In this document: positions 17,483-27,671 of the stretch, piece after piece
Layout of the letters: the number at the start of each line of letters is the position of its first letter
Position numbering within the stretch: position 1 is the first letter of the stretch
Source of the DNA: Gaiellasilicea sp963791905
Lineage (GTDB): Bacteria; Actinomycetota; Thermoleophilia; Gaiellales; Gaiellaceae
Direction: 5' to 3'
Length of the DNA stretch: 64,000 nucleotides
NCBI GenBank assembly: GCA_963791905.1
Contig: CAWBTX010000006.1
Span: 310,001-374,000, forward strand
Translations under genes and position numbers: made by a program
The notes under the pieces: generated by a model
Seen by the model: only the letters and a program-made list of their open reading frames with translations
What the model was told of the DNA's origin: nothing
Databases searched by the model: none

Positions 17483-20230
17483 ATGGCCGCCGATTCGTTC
17501 TCCGCCCGTTCGACGCTCACCGTCGGCGGTCGCGAGTACGAGATCATGCGGCTCGACGCGCTGCAGACGCGCTTCGACGTCGCGCGGCTCCCCTACACGC
17601 TGCGGATCCTGCTCGAGAACGTGCTCCGGACGGGCACCGAGGCCGACGTCGAGGCGGTCGCCACCTGGGTCGCGACCGACGAGCCGAGCCGCGAGATCTC
17701 GTTCGCGCCCGCGCGTGTTCTGCTGCAGGACTTCACCGGCGTACCGGCCGTCGTCGACCTCGCCGCGATGCGCAACGCGATGGCAGACCTCGGGGGCGAC
17801 GCCGCGAAGATCAACCCGCTGATCCCGGCCGAGCTCGTCATCGACCACAGCGTCCAGGTCGACGAGTTCGCAACGCGCCTCGCCTTCCGGCGGAATGTCG
17901 AGCTCGAGTTCGAGCGCAACCGTGAGCGCTACGCCTTCCTGCGCTGGGGGCAGACGGCCTTCGACGACTTCAAGGTCGTGCCGCCCGGGACCGGGATCGT
18001 CCACCAGGTCAACCTGGAGTACCTGGCGCGCGTGATCGAGTCGCGCGACGGGCAGGCGTTTCCCGACACCCTCGTCGGCACCGATTCCCACACGACGATG
18101 GTGAACGGCCTCGGCGTCCTCGGCTGGGGCGTCGGCGGGATCGAGGCCGAGGCCGCGATGCTCGGTGAGGCGCTGTCGATGCTCGTGCCGCAGGTCGTCG
18201 GGTTCAGGCTCACCGGGGAACTCGTCGAGGGCGCGACCGCGACCGACCTGGTGCTGACCGTGACCGAGATCCTGCGCCAGACGGGCGTCGTCGGAAAGTT
18301 CGTCGAGTACTTCGGGCACGGCCTCGCGAGGCTCCCGCTGGCGGACCGCGCCACGATCGGGAACATGTCGCCCGAGTACGGCGCGACGTGCGGCTTCTTC
18401 CCGGTCGACCAGCAGACGATCGACTACCTGCGCCTGACCGGCCGCGACGAGGAGCGGATCGCGCTCGTCGAGGCGTACTGCAAGGAGAACCTGCTCTGGC
18501 ACCGGCCGGAGGAGGCGCCGACGTACTCGCAGGTCGTCGAGCTCGACCTCTCCACGGTCGAGCCGTCGCTCGCCGGCCCGCGGCGACCGCAGGATCGCGT
18601 GCCGCTCGCCCAGGCGAAGACGGCGTTCCTCGACTCGCTCGGCACGTTCGGGGTCGAGTCGCTGACGAACGGGAGCCACGACAAGGCCGTGGCCGACACC
18701 TTCCCGGCGAGCGATCCGACCACCGAGCAGGCGCCGGGAGGCGCGCCGGAGCCGGAGGCCGACGGGGTGCCGGTCGCCGTCGCCGCCCCGGGGCGGAAGA
18801 GCGTCCAGGTGGAGGGCGAGGACTACGAGATCGAGCACGGCAGCGTCGTGATCGCGGCGATCACGTCCTGCACGAACACGTCGAACCCGGCCGTGATGGT
18901 CGCGGCCGGCCTGCTCGCGAAGAACGCGGTCGAGCGCGGTCTGAGCCGGCGTCCGTGGGTGAAGTCGAGCCTCGCGCCGGGCTCCAAGGTCGTGACCGAG
19001 TACTACGACAAGGCGGGCCTGACGCCGTTCCTCGAGGAGCTCGGCTTTCACACCGTGGGCTACGGCTGCACGACCTGCATCGGGAACTCCGGCCCGCTGC
19101 CGGAGCCGATCTCGAACGCCGTCGCCGAAGGCGATCTCGTCGTGTGCTCCGTCCTCTCCGGTAACCGGAACTTCGAGGCGCGCATCCATCCCGAGGTGAA
19201 GGCGAACTACCTCGCCTCACCCCCGCTCGTCGTCGCGTACTCGCTCGCCGGGCGGATGGACCTCGACCTCGTGAACGAGCCGCTGGGCCAGGGCGACGAC
19301 GGCAACGACGTCTTCCTGCACGACATCTGGCCGAGCTCGGCCGAGGTGCAGGAGACAGTGGCAGGCTCGATCGCGGACGTGATGTTCCGGTCGACGTACG
19401 CCGACGTGTTCACCGGCGACGACCAGTGGCGGGCGCTGCCCGTGCCCGAGGGAGAGCTCTTCGCCTGGGACCCGAGCTCGACCTACGTGCGCCGGCCGCC
19501 CTACTTCGACGGCATGCCGCGCGAGCCCGGGACGGTCGAGGACTTCGCGGGCGCGCGCTGCCTCGTCATGCTCGGCGACTCGGTCACCACCGACCACATC
19601 TCGCCCGCCGGCTCGATCAAGCCCGACAGCCCGGCCGGCACCTACCTGATCGAGCACGGGGTCGAGCGCAAGGACTTCAACTCCTACGGCTCGCGTCGCG
19701 GCAACCACGAGGTGATGGTTCGCGGCACGTTCGCGAACGTGCGGCTGCGCAACCTGCTCGTGCCGGGCTCCGAGGGCACGTGGACGGTGCACCTGCCGTC
19801 GGGCGACGAGGGCACGATCTTCGAGGTCTCGCAGCGCTACCTCGCGGAGGGGACGCCGCTGGTCGTGCTCGCGGGGAAGGAGTACGGGTCGGGCTCCTCC
19901 CGCGACTGGGCCGCGAAGGGGCCGAACCTGCTCGGCGTGAAGGCCGTGATCGCCGAGAGCTACGAGCGGATCCACCGCTCGAACCTGCTGATGATGGGCA
20001 TCCTGCCGCTGCAGTTCCGCGACGGGGAGTCGCCGTCCAGCCTGGGCCTGACGGGCCGCGAGAGCTTCTCGGTCGAGGGCATCGAGAACGCGGAGGCTCG
20101 CGAGGTGACGGTTCGCGCCGACGACACGAGCTTCACCGCGCGCGTGCGCCTCGACACGCCGCGCGAGCGGGAGTACCTCCGGCACGGCGGCATCCTGCCG
20201 TTCGTGCTGCGGCGCCTCCTCTCGGCGTGA
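17483..20230 (+). CDS. acnA: aconitate hydratase A
   Basis: This 915-residue protein is an AcnA/IRP1-type aconitase that isomerises citrate to isocitrate in the TCA cycle. The [4Fe-4S] cluster Cys are visible in AITSCTNTSNP (about residue 463) and GCTTCIGNSGPLPEP (about 530). Further family motifs are VGTDSHTTMVNGLGVLGWGVGG, with the substrate-binding SHTTM, and AGKEYGSGSSRDWAAKG in the swivelling domain 4. A variable Pro/Glu-rich insert (about residues 405-440) splits the domain before the first cluster Cys. The frame is intact despite indels in genes on both sides. The stop overlaps the next gene's GTG (GTGA). ATG 17483 gives the normal N-terminus. Confidence 0.97.
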   Translation: MAADSFSARSTLTVGGREYEIMRLDALQTRFDVARLPYTLRILLENVLRTGTEADVEAVATWVATDEPSREISFAPARVLLQDFTGVPAVVDLAAMRNAMADLGGDAAKINPLIPAELVIDHSVQVDEFATRLAFRRNVELEFERNRERYAFLRWGQTAFDDFKVVPPGTGIVHQVNLEYLARVIESRDGQAFPDTLVGTDSHTTMVNGLGVLGWGVGGIEAEAAMLGEALSMLVPQVVGFRLTGELVEGATATDLVLTVTEILRQTGVVGKFVEYFGHGLARLPLADRATIGNMSPEYGATCGFFPVDQQTIDYLRLTGRDEERIALVEAYCKENLLWHRPEEAPTYSQVVELDLSTVEPSLAGPRRPQDRVPLAQAKTAFLDSLGTFGVESLTNGSHDKAVADTFPASDPTTEQAPGGAPEPEADGVPVAVAAPGRKSVQVEGEDYEIEHGSVVIAAITSCTNTSNPAVMVAAGLLAKNAVERGLSRRPWVKSSLAPGSKVVTEYYDKAGLTPFLEELGFHTVGYGCTTCIGNSGPLPEPISNAVAEGDLVVCSVLSGNRNFEARIHPEVKANYLASPPLVVAYSLAGRMDLDLVNEPLGQGDDGNDVFLHDIWPSSAEVQETVAGSIADVMFRSTYADVFTGDDQWRALPVPEGELFAWDPSSTYVRRPPYFDGMPREPGTVEDFAGARCLVMLGDSVTTDHISPAGSIKPDSPAGTYLIEHGVERKDFNSYGSRRGNHEVMVRGTFANVRLRNLLVPGSEGTWTVHLPSGDEGTIFEVSQRYLAEGTPLVVLAGKEYGSGSSRDWAAKGPNLLGVKAVIAESYERIHRSNLLMMGILPLQFRDGESPSSLGLTGRESFSVEGIENAEAREVTVRADDTSFTARVRLDTPREREYLRHGGILPFVLRRLLSA

Positions 20231-20814
20231 TCGACGCGCGTGCCGCTGACCAGGCGTCGCTCGTCGTCGTCACGGGTCCGCCCGCGAGCGGCAAGTCGTC
20301 GACAGCCCGCCGGCTCGCCGAGCGCCTGACGGTGCCGTTCGTCTCGAAGGACATCTTCAAGGAGCGCCTCTACGAACAGTTCGGCTCGGTCGAGGAGCTG
20401 CAGGAACCGATCGAGCAGGCGGCGCTCGCGATCCTCTTCTCGGTCGTCGAGGCGCAGCTTGCGGCAGGCGTCTCCATCGTCGCCGAGAGCGACTTCCACG
20501 TCGGTTCCGATCCGACGCGGCTGGGTGAGCTCGCGGAGGAGCACGACGCGGCGGTGCTGCAGGTCCACATCGGCGGGGACGTCGACGCCCTCGTGACGAA
20601 GTTTGCGCGCCGTGCGGCCGAGGGAGAGCGCCATCCCGGACACGGTGACGAGCCGGAGGACGCGGTCGAGCTCCGACGGAAGCTCGAGGCGGATTACTGG
20701 CCGCCGCTCGACCTGCCCGGACGGCTCCTGAAGGCGGACATGGGAGACGACGAGGACGCGATCGTCGACCGCGTCCGCGCCGTCTGGAGTGGAGGCTCCG
20801 TCGGGGAGGCCTAG
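20227..20814 (+). CDS. P-loop kinase of the AAA/zeta-toxin-like kind
   Basis: The 195-residue protein has a Walker A motif VVVTGPPASGKSSTARRLAE near the N-terminus, FVSKDIFKERLYEQFGS after the first strand, a Walker-B-like strand VSIVAESDFHVG and an Arg-rich lid (KFARRAAEGERHPGHGDE). It resembles small nucleotide or aminoglycoside-type phosphotransferases of the AAA_33 group. The substrate is unknown. GTG 20227 overlaps the acnA stop, so it should be translated with aconitase, although no metabolic link is evident. Its TAG stop overlaps the convergent sulfurtransferase stop by a few bases. Confidence 0.8.
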   Translation: MIDARAADQASLVVVTGPPASGKSSTARRLAERLTVPFVSKDIFKERLYEQFGSVEELQEPIEQAALAILFSVVEAQLAAGVSIVAESDFHVGSDPTRLGELAEEHDAAVLQVHIGGDVDALVTKFARRAAEGERHPGHGDEPEDAVELRRKLEADYWPPLDLPGRLLKADMGDDEDAIVDRVRAVWSGGSVGEA

Positions 20815-21671
20815 GCGGCGGCTCCCCGCTCGATCGGTACGTCGACGAGGTTCCCCCACTCGGTCCAGGAGCCGTCGTAGTTGCGGACGTGCTCGTACCC
20901 GAGCAGCTCCCGGAGCACGAACCAGGTGTGCGCGCTCCGCTCGCCGATGCGGCAGTACGCGGTCACCTCCTTGTCGGGCGTGACGCCCCGACCGCCGTAG
21001 ATCAGCCGCAGGTCGTCCGCCGACTTGAAGGTGCCGTCGTCGTCGGCCGCCGACGCCCAGGGAATCGAGAACGCCGTCGGGATGTGGCCCGCCGCGCTGG
21101 GCGCCCTCCTGCTCGTAGCCCGGCGGCGCGATCAGCTCGCCGGAGAACTCGGCCGGGCTGCGGACGTCGACGAGCGCGCGGCCGTCGTCTCCGAGCCACT
21201 CGAGCACCTGATCGCGGTAGGCGCGGATCGACTGGTCCCGCTCCGCGGCCGTGTACGACGCCGCCGCCGGCCGCGGCGTCTCGGTCGTCAGCTCGCGTCC
21301 CTCGTCGATCCACTTCTGCCGGCCGCCGTCGAGGATGCGCACGTCGCCGTGCCCGTAGATCTTGAGGTACCAGTACGCGTACGCCGCGAACCAGTTGTTC
21401 TTGTCGCCGTAGAGGACGACCGTCGTGTCGTTGTCGATGCCACGCTCGCCGAGAATCCGCTCGAACGCGGCCGTGGCCGACGAGGTCCCGCTCGACCGGG
21501 TCCTGCAGGTCGTCGCGCCAGTGGAGCTTGACCGCGCCGCGGATGTGCCCCTCCTCGTAGAGGTCGGGGTTCTCGTCGACCTCGGCCAGCGACGAACTCG
21601 TCTCCCGCGAGCCGATCGGCCAACCAGCCGGTTGAGACGAGCACCGGCTTCGCATAACCGTCCTTCACCAT
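20811..21671 (-). CDS. thiosulfate/3-mercaptopyruvate sulfurtransferase, two rhodanese domains (three frameshifts)
   Basis: The start MVKDGYAKPVLVSTGWLADR and the pieces ETSSSLAEVDENPDLYEEGH, VVLYGDKNNWFAAYAYWYL, ALVDVRSPAEFSGELIAPPG and VTAYCRIGERSAHTWFVL lie in different frames. Joined at about 21605, 21490 and 21095 they give about 286 residues, the size of actinobacterial SseA/CysA2-type enzymes. The catalytic Cys is in the C-terminal rhodanese domain (YCRIGERS). The enzyme transfers sulfane sulfur from thiosulfate to cyanide or thiols. All frames are fully coding, so I treat the shifts as errors. It ends convergently against the P-loop kinase and is divergent from the SARP-type regulator. 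Confidence 0.86.
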
Positions 21672-21774
21672 CTCCGTCCTCCCTTCGGGTTGCTGTCGAG
21701 TCCAGCCTGGAGGCGGCGGATAACGGGGCTGTAACGCCGTGCGAACGGGTGGTACGTTCGAGACAAGACGCACG

Positions 21775-24700
21775 ATGAACTTCAAGGTCCTCGGCCCACT
21801 CGAAGTGCTCGACGGCGACCGCAGCGTCCCGCTGCCCGGTCCGAAGCAGCGTGCGCTGCTGGCGGCGCTGCTCCTGCGCCCGAACGAGGTCGTGTCGGAG
21901 GAACGCCTGCTCGACGACCTCTGGGGAGCCGAGCAGCCGCTGAGCGGGAAGGCGGCCGTGCGCGTCCGCGTCTCGCAGCTGCGCAAGGCGCTGAACGGGA
22001 CCGTGACCTCCTTGCCACCCGCCCGCCCGGCTACGTGCTCAGCCTCGAGCCGCGACCAGCTCGACGCCCTCCGTTTCGAGCGGCTGCTCGCCGTCGGGCG
22101 CGCTGCGCTCGCCGAGGGGAACGCCGAGCTCGCGGCCGCGCACTCTCGGCGACGCGCTTCGGCTCTGGCGCGGCCCCGCCTTCGCCGACCTGAGCTACGA
22201 GGAGTTCGTCCAGAGCGAGATCGCGCGGCTCGGGGAGCTTCGGCTGAGCGCGCTCGAGGAGCGGATCGAGGCCGATCTCGCGCTCGGCCGCCACGCCGAG
22301 CTGATCGGCGAGCTGGAGGCCCTCGTCGCCGCGGAGCCCTTCCGCGAGCGCCTCCGGCGCCAGCACATGCTCGCGCTCTACCGCGCCGGGCGGCAGGCCG
22401 AGGCGCTCGCCGCCTACCGGGAGGCGCGGAACGCGCTCGTCGGCGGGCTCGGGATCGAGCCGGGCCGCGAGCTCCAGGAGCTCGAGGGTGCGATCCTCCG
22501 CCACGACCCGGCGCTCGAGGCGCCGGCGGCACCGCCGTCCACAGCCGAGCAGGCGCCGGAGGCGCCGCCCGGAGCGGAAGCTCGTCACCGTCCTCGCCGC
22601 CGATCTCAGCAGCTCGCGTGCCCGCGCTCGGGATCCGGGACCCGGAGCGTGCGGCGGCGCTGCTCGAGCGGTTGCGTCACGACCTGACGTGCGAGATCGA
22701 CGAGAGCGGCGGCCGTGTCGAGGTCGCGACCGGCGGCTCGATCGTCGCCGTCTTCGGTGCACCCGTCGCGCAGGAGGATCACGTCGAACGCGCGCTCCAC
22801 GCTGCGCTCGCCTTCAGGCGCCGCCTCGAGGACGGCTTCGGCGACTCGCTCTCGCTTCGGGTCGGCGTCGCGACCGGCGAGGCGGTGGTCGGCGAGGAGC
22901 AGTCGGCCGGCAGGCCGATCGCGATCGCGAACCAGTTCGCACACGCGGCGCCGCCCGGCGAGGTGCTCGTCGGGCCGCGGGCCGTCACCGCGGCGCGGAA
23001 CGCCTTCGAGTTCGGCGCGCCGCGGGAGCCGCTCGAGAGCCGCCCGCTGCTCCGCGCGCTCTCGATGACGCGCCAGTCCGGGCACACCACCGCTTTCATC
23101 GCCCGCCGGCAGGAGCTCGACGCACTCCTCGACGCCTTCCGGCGAGCGAGCGAGACGGGTCGAGCGCAGCTGGTCACCGTCGCCGGCGATGCAGGCATCG
23201 GCAAGTCACGCCTCGTGCAGGAGCTCTGGGCGCGCCTGCCGGCCGAGTCGCCCGAGCCGCTGCGGCGGTCGGGGCGCTGCCTCGCCTCCGGGCGCGGCAC
23301 GACGTATCGCGCGCTCGCGGACGTGCTCCGCGAGGAGGCGCGGCTGCTGGAGACCGACGCACCTGCGACGGTCCTGCGACAGCTCGGCCGGCCAGGAGAT
23401 CCTCGGGCTGACGCTCGGCCTCGACGTCGCGGGCGACCTCCACCCGCTCACGGCGCGCGAGCACCTCCACACCGCGTGGGTCGAGCTCCTGACGCGGATG
23501 TCCGCGGAGCGCCCGGTCGTCCTCTTCCTCGAGGATCTGCACTGGGCACAGGACCCGCTGCTCGATCTCGTCGAGCGCATCGTGGACGAGGTCCCGCACC
23601 CACTCCTCGTGGTCGCCACTGCCCGCCCGGAGCTGCTTGCAGTGCGGCCCTCGTGGGGGCGGCGAGGCAACGCCGCGACGATCTGGCTCGAGCCGTTCAA
23701 CGACGAGGACGCCCACGCGTTCCTCGTCTCGCTGGACGAGCGCTACTCCGACAGCGAGCTCTTCCGGCAGGTAGCGAGGCGCGCAGACGGCAATCCGTTC
23801 TTCCTGGAGGAGCTCTGCGCACGCGCCTGCGACGTCGGCGACCCGAACCTGATGCCGGACTCGGTCCAGGCGGTGCTCGCGGCCCGCATCGACCGCTGCC
23901 GCCCGTCGAGAAGGCGGCGCTGCAGGCGGCGTCGGTGATCGGCCGCATCTTCTGGCGCGGCCCCCTGCGGAGCTCCTCGACGGCGACACTCCCGACCTCG
24001 CCGTGCTCGAGTCACGCGAGTTCATCCGCCGCCGCTCGGGGTCGTCGCTGGCCGGCGAGCGCGAGTTCACCTTCAAGCACGCGCTCACGCGCGACGTCGC
24101 GTACGCGAGCCTCACCACTGCGAGACGCGCACGGCTGCACGCCTCGTTCGCAGCGTGGCTCGAGCGGGTCGGCGAAGAGCGCGACGAGTACGCCGGCTTT
24201 CTGGCGCACCACTACTACGAGGCGGTGCCGACCGGCCGACGCTGACCTCGCCTGGTCGGGCGACGAGGACGAGCTGCTGCGCCTGCGCGGGCGCGCGCGG
24301 CGTGTGGCTCGAGCGCGCAGCGACGCTCGCCGTCGGCCGGTACGAGATCGACGATGCGCTCGTCATGCTCGAGCGGGCCCTCGAGCTCGAGGACGACCCG
24401 CAGCGCCAGGGCCGCCTCTGGCGGCTCGTGGGGAAGGCCAACGCCCTGCGGCACGACGGCGATCCCTTCCTCGACGCGATGATGCGCGCGATCGAGCTCG
24501 CCTCCACCGACGACGAGCGCGCGGAGCTCTACGCCGAGCTCTGCTTCGAGACAGCCACGCGATCCGGCATGTGGCGCCGACGACCGGGTCGTGACCTCGT
24601 GGACGGCTGGATCGCGCACGCGCTTGGACCTCTGCGGGGCGGACAGCGCCTGCCGTGCGCGTGCCCTGATCGCGCGCTGTGTCTGGGACCCCGCCGGCTC

Positions 24701-25576
24701 GCGGCGGCATGCGCTGGAGGCGAGCACGATCGCTGAGCGACTCGACGATCCCGAGCTGCGCTCCTACGCCTGGGACGCGCGCGGCATCACGAGCTGGGTG
24801 GCCGGCGAGCATGACCTCGGACGCGCGTGGGAGGAGCGCCGCTTCGAGCCTCGTCGACCGGATCAGCGACCCCGACCATCTGGCCGACATCTACTACGCG
24901 CCGGTCACGGGTTGCGTCTGGCTCGGACACCTCGGGGAGGCGCGTCGCCTCGCCCGCAAGCACGACGAGATCACCCGCGGCCTCACTGCGCACCACCGCG
25001 TGCACGCCGTGGCGCTCTACACGGAGCTCGAGGAGCTCACAGGCGAGTGGGAGCGGATCGTGGAGGTCGAGGAGAGGGCCGGGAACACAATCCTGGAGAA
25101 TCGCGACACGCCGTGCGTGCGCGGCGCCCGCGCGCTCCTCGTCTGTGCGCTTGCGCGCCTGCAGCTCGGCGATGCCGGACAGGCAGCGCTCCTCGAGCAG
25201 CGCGCGGAGGAGTTCGGCATCGAGGGCTACGGGCACGTCCTCGAGACTCCCCGCATCCGCCTCGCGCTCCGCCGCGACGACCGCGTCCGAGTCGAGGAGC
25301 TCCTGGCCGAGCCGGCGCCCGACCGTGGTGTGGCACCGCGCCTGGCTGCTCCTGTCGACGCACGCGGCCCGCATCGACGCGCTCGCGGTGCTCGGACGAC
25401 GTGCGCGAGCTCGAGAGCTGGCCGCACGTCAGGCGCAACACCTACCTTCACCCCTTCCAGAGCGCGCCCTGGCCCTCGTGCGCGAGGACGAGGCGGGTCT
25501 CGCCCGCGCAGCGGCGGAGTTCGAGTCGCTCGGCCTTCGCTGGCACGCGGCGCGAACGCGTGCGGGCACCGTCTAG
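21775..25576 (+). CDS. SARP/BTAD regulator fused to degenerate cyclase and ATPase domains (about a dozen frameshifts)
   Basis: Pieces in all three frames tile without gaps into one protein of about 1,265 residues. The order is an OmpR-like winged helix (MNFKVLGPLEVLDGDRSVPL, about 1-95); a BTAD helical domain (SYEEFVQSEIARLGELRLSA); and a class III nucleotide cyclase-like domain (RKLVTVLAADLSSSR to GVATGEAVVGEE) whose second metal Asp is lost (GGSIVAVFG in place of GDAVMAVFG), so it is probably inactive. An ATPase follows (Walker A GDAGIGKSRLVQE, Walker B VVLFLEDLHWAQDP) and then a long TPR-like tail to the stop at 25574-25576. Shifts lie near 22012, 22060, 22140, 22565, 22620, 23392, 23895, 23965, 24232, 24295, 24620, 24848, 25320, 25395 and 25455. 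Such regulators activate secondary-metabolite or stress genes; the target is unknown. Confidence 0.78.
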
Positions 25577-25603
25577 CTCCGGCGGGGAATTAGGATCGGC
25601 GCC

Positions 25604-26418
25604 GTGCGCGTCGCGGTGATCGGGAACCTCACGCGTGACGTCGTCGACGGCGGCCCGCCGCGCGTCGGCGGCGCGGCGTTCCACGCCGCACGTGCGCTGA
25701 GGCTCCTGGGCGGCCGCGCCGGCATCGTCGCCCGCTGCTCCGAGGCGGACCGGCGCACGCTCCTGCCGCCGCTCGTCGCGCTCGGCGTGCCGGTCGAGTG
25801 GCTCCCGTCCCGCAGCACGACCGGCTTCACGCTCCGGTACACAGGAGAGCGGCGGACGCTCGAGATCGACGCCGTCGGCGAGCCCTGGTCGACGGGCAGA
25901 GGTGGCGGCCGTGGAGCGCGCCAGGTGGGTGCACGTCGGCGCCCTCACCCGCGCCGACTTCCCGCCCGACGTCCTGGCGACCCTCGCCCGCGACCGGCGG
26001 CTGGCGCTCGACGCGCAGGGGCTCGTGCGGGCGGCGAAGCCGGGGCCTGTGGCGCCCGACGGCGACTTCGACGAGACCGTCCTGCGCCACATCACCGTCC
26101 TCAAGGTGGCAGAGGACGAGGCCGAGGCGTTCGGGGGCGTGGAACGCCTGCTCACGCTGGGCGTCCCGGAGGTGCTGCTCACGCAGGGCTCGCTGGGGGC
26201 CGAGCTGCTCGCCGACGGCCGGCGCGAGCGCGTTCCGGTGCGCCGAGTCGAGGGCGACGTCGATCCGACCGGGCGCCGGCGACGCCTTCCTCGCCGCGTA
26301 CGTCTGGGCGCGCGCCTTCGGGCACCGGCCGACGTCGGCGGCGCACCACGCGGCGTCGACGACGGTGCGCATGCTCGAGCTCGCGAGACCTAGTGTTGTT
26401 TCAACACAAAGTCCGTGA
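25604..26418 (+). CDS. PfkB-family carbohydrate/nucleoside kinase (two frameshifts)
   Basis: The N-terminal piece VRVAVIGNLTRDVVDG... with GGAAFHAARALRLLGGRAG is typical of ribokinase-like folds. The middle (VERARWVHVGALTRADFPPD to LLTQGSLGAELLADG) and the C-terminus are in other frames. Joining at about 25890 and 26270 recreates the PfkB signature DPTGAGDAFLAAY, in which the Asp is the catalytic base; the second shift is one extra G. The restored length of about 270 is at the short end for the family. It phosphorylates a sugar or related small molecule; the substrate is not predictable. GTG 25604 is preceded by AGGA. Its stop overlaps the next gene's GTG. Confidence 0.8.
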
Positions 26419-26810
26419 TCGCGCTCGTGCGCACTTTCGAGGGGACGTTCGCCGTCGACGTCGAGGACGAGCTCGTGCTCGGCGAGTCGACGGAGGACGT
26501 GGCGCTCGAGCGAACCGAGGTCGGGTTGCCGAAGCTGGTCTCGGCGAGCACGAGCGGTGCGGTCGTGGTCGCACTCGTCGATCGCCGTCCGCCGCTCCTC
26601 GTCTCCGGCGACGGCGGGGCGACCTGGCGCGAGGCGGGCGGTGGCCTCCCGCCGGGGTTCGCCGTCGCAATCGACCCGGGCGACCCCGACCGAGTCCTCT
26701 ACGCGGCCCGCAACCGCCTCTACCTCTCGACCGACGGCGGACGCTTCTGGCGCAGCCTCGAGCCCGAGCTGCCCGACATCGAGGCGGTCGGCTGGGCTAC
26801 GGAATCCTGA
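26415..26810 (+). CDS. Asp-box (BNR-repeat) beta-propeller fragment-like protein
   Basis: This 131-residue protein carries two Asp-box motifs, SGDGGATW and STDGGRFW, each the S-x-D-x-G-x-x-W hairpin of sialidase-like propellers. The intervening text AVAIDPGDPDRVLYAARNRLYL is typical of one blade. Only two to three blades are present, so it is far too short for a full propeller and may oligomerise or be a reduced form. GTG 26415 overlaps the PfkB kinase stop as GTGA, which implies co-translation. It ends convergently, overlapping the PhzF gene by 14 bp. There is no signal peptide, so it is probably cytoplasmic. Confidence 0.7.
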   Translation: MIALVRTFEGTFAVDVEDELVLGESTEDVALERTEVGLPKLVSASTSGAVVVALVDRRPPLLVSGDGGATWREAGGGLPPGFAVAIDPGDPDRVLYAARNRLYLSTDGGRFWRSLEPELPDIEAVGWATES

Positions 26811-27645
26811 ACTCGCCGCGGGCGACGGTGACCGCAGAGCCGCCGACCTCGACGGACTCGATCCCCTCGTCCGAGCCGCCGGCGCGGGCATAGAGCGTCG
26901 ACGGGCGCCCGATCTCGGTGCCCTGCGAGATCTCGATCTCGTCGCCCCACCCGATTCGGCCGTGCCGTGCGAGGTGGCAGGCGAGCGGGCCGGCGGCGGA
27001 GCCCGTCGCTGCGTCCTCCCCGACGCCGTCGACCGGCGAGAACATGCGCGTCTTCCAGCGCGTCCCCTGGCCGGCGAAGACGTTCACGCCGACGAGATCC
27101 TGAGCAGCCAACCCGCGCATGTCGGGGTCGATGGCCGCCACCGCCTCCTCGCTGCCGAGCATGACGTAGACGTGCAGGACGCCGTTGTCGTAGACCTCGA
27201 CCGGCAGCTCCGAGCGCTCGACCGAGAGTGCCGCGAGGAGCTCGTCGGCTCGCTCGAACGGCGCGACGGTCGGCACCGGCTGCACCATCCTTCCGAAGAC
27301 GATGCGGCCGGACTCGTCCCGGTCGAGCTGCACCGGCACGATGCCGGCACCCGTCTCCAGCGCGATCGTCTCCAGCTGGAGCGGCGCCGCGAGCACGAAC
27401 GCAGAGCCGAGCGTCGGGTGGCCGGCGAACGGAAGCTCGGTCGCCGGCGTGAAGATCCGGATCCGCGCGTGCCCTCCCTCGCGCGCCGGCAGGACATAGA
27501 CGGTCTCCGAGAAGCCCATCTCCAAGGCGAGCCGCTGCATCGTCACCTCGTCGAGGTCCCGCGCGTCGGTGAAGACCGCCAGCTGGTTGCCCGCAAGCGG
27601 CGTGTCGGTGAAGACGTCAGCAATCACGTAGCGGAACGCGCGCAT
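26797..27645 (-). CDS. PhzF-family isomerase/epimerase-like protein
   Basis: The 282-residue protein has the duplicated diaminopimelate-epimerase-like fold of the PhzF family. Marks are PLAGNQLAVFTDA, LEMGFSETVYVLP with the catalytic Glu, IFTPATELPFAGHPTLG and GVGEDAATGSAAGPLACHL. PhzF itself isomerises a phenazine precursor. No other phenazine gene is present here, so the substrate is open. It is divergent from the SixA-like phosphatase gene with only 26 bp between the starts, which suggests a shared or overlapping promoter region. Confidence 0.92.
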   Translation of the reverse strand: MRAFRYVIADVFTDTPLAGNQLAVFTDARDLDEVTMQRLALEMGFSETVYVLPAREGGHARIRIFTPATELPFAGHPTLGSAFVLAAPLQLETIALETGAGIVPVQLDRDESGRIVFGRMVQPVPTVAPFERADELLAALSVERSELPVEVYDNGVLHVYVMLGSEEAVAAIDPDMRGLAAQDLVGVNVFAGQGTRWKTRMFSPVDGVGEDAATGSAAGPLACHLARHGRIGWGDEIEISQGTEIGRPSTLYARAGGSDEGIESVEVGGSAVTVARGEFRIP

Positions 27646-27671
27646 GGCGGTGAATCTATCCTCAAGGGCTC

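Noticed and set aside
26797..27645. Phenazine biosynthesis locus
   Set aside because: Only a PhzF-family member is present; the family is broad and no other phenazine gene lies nearby.
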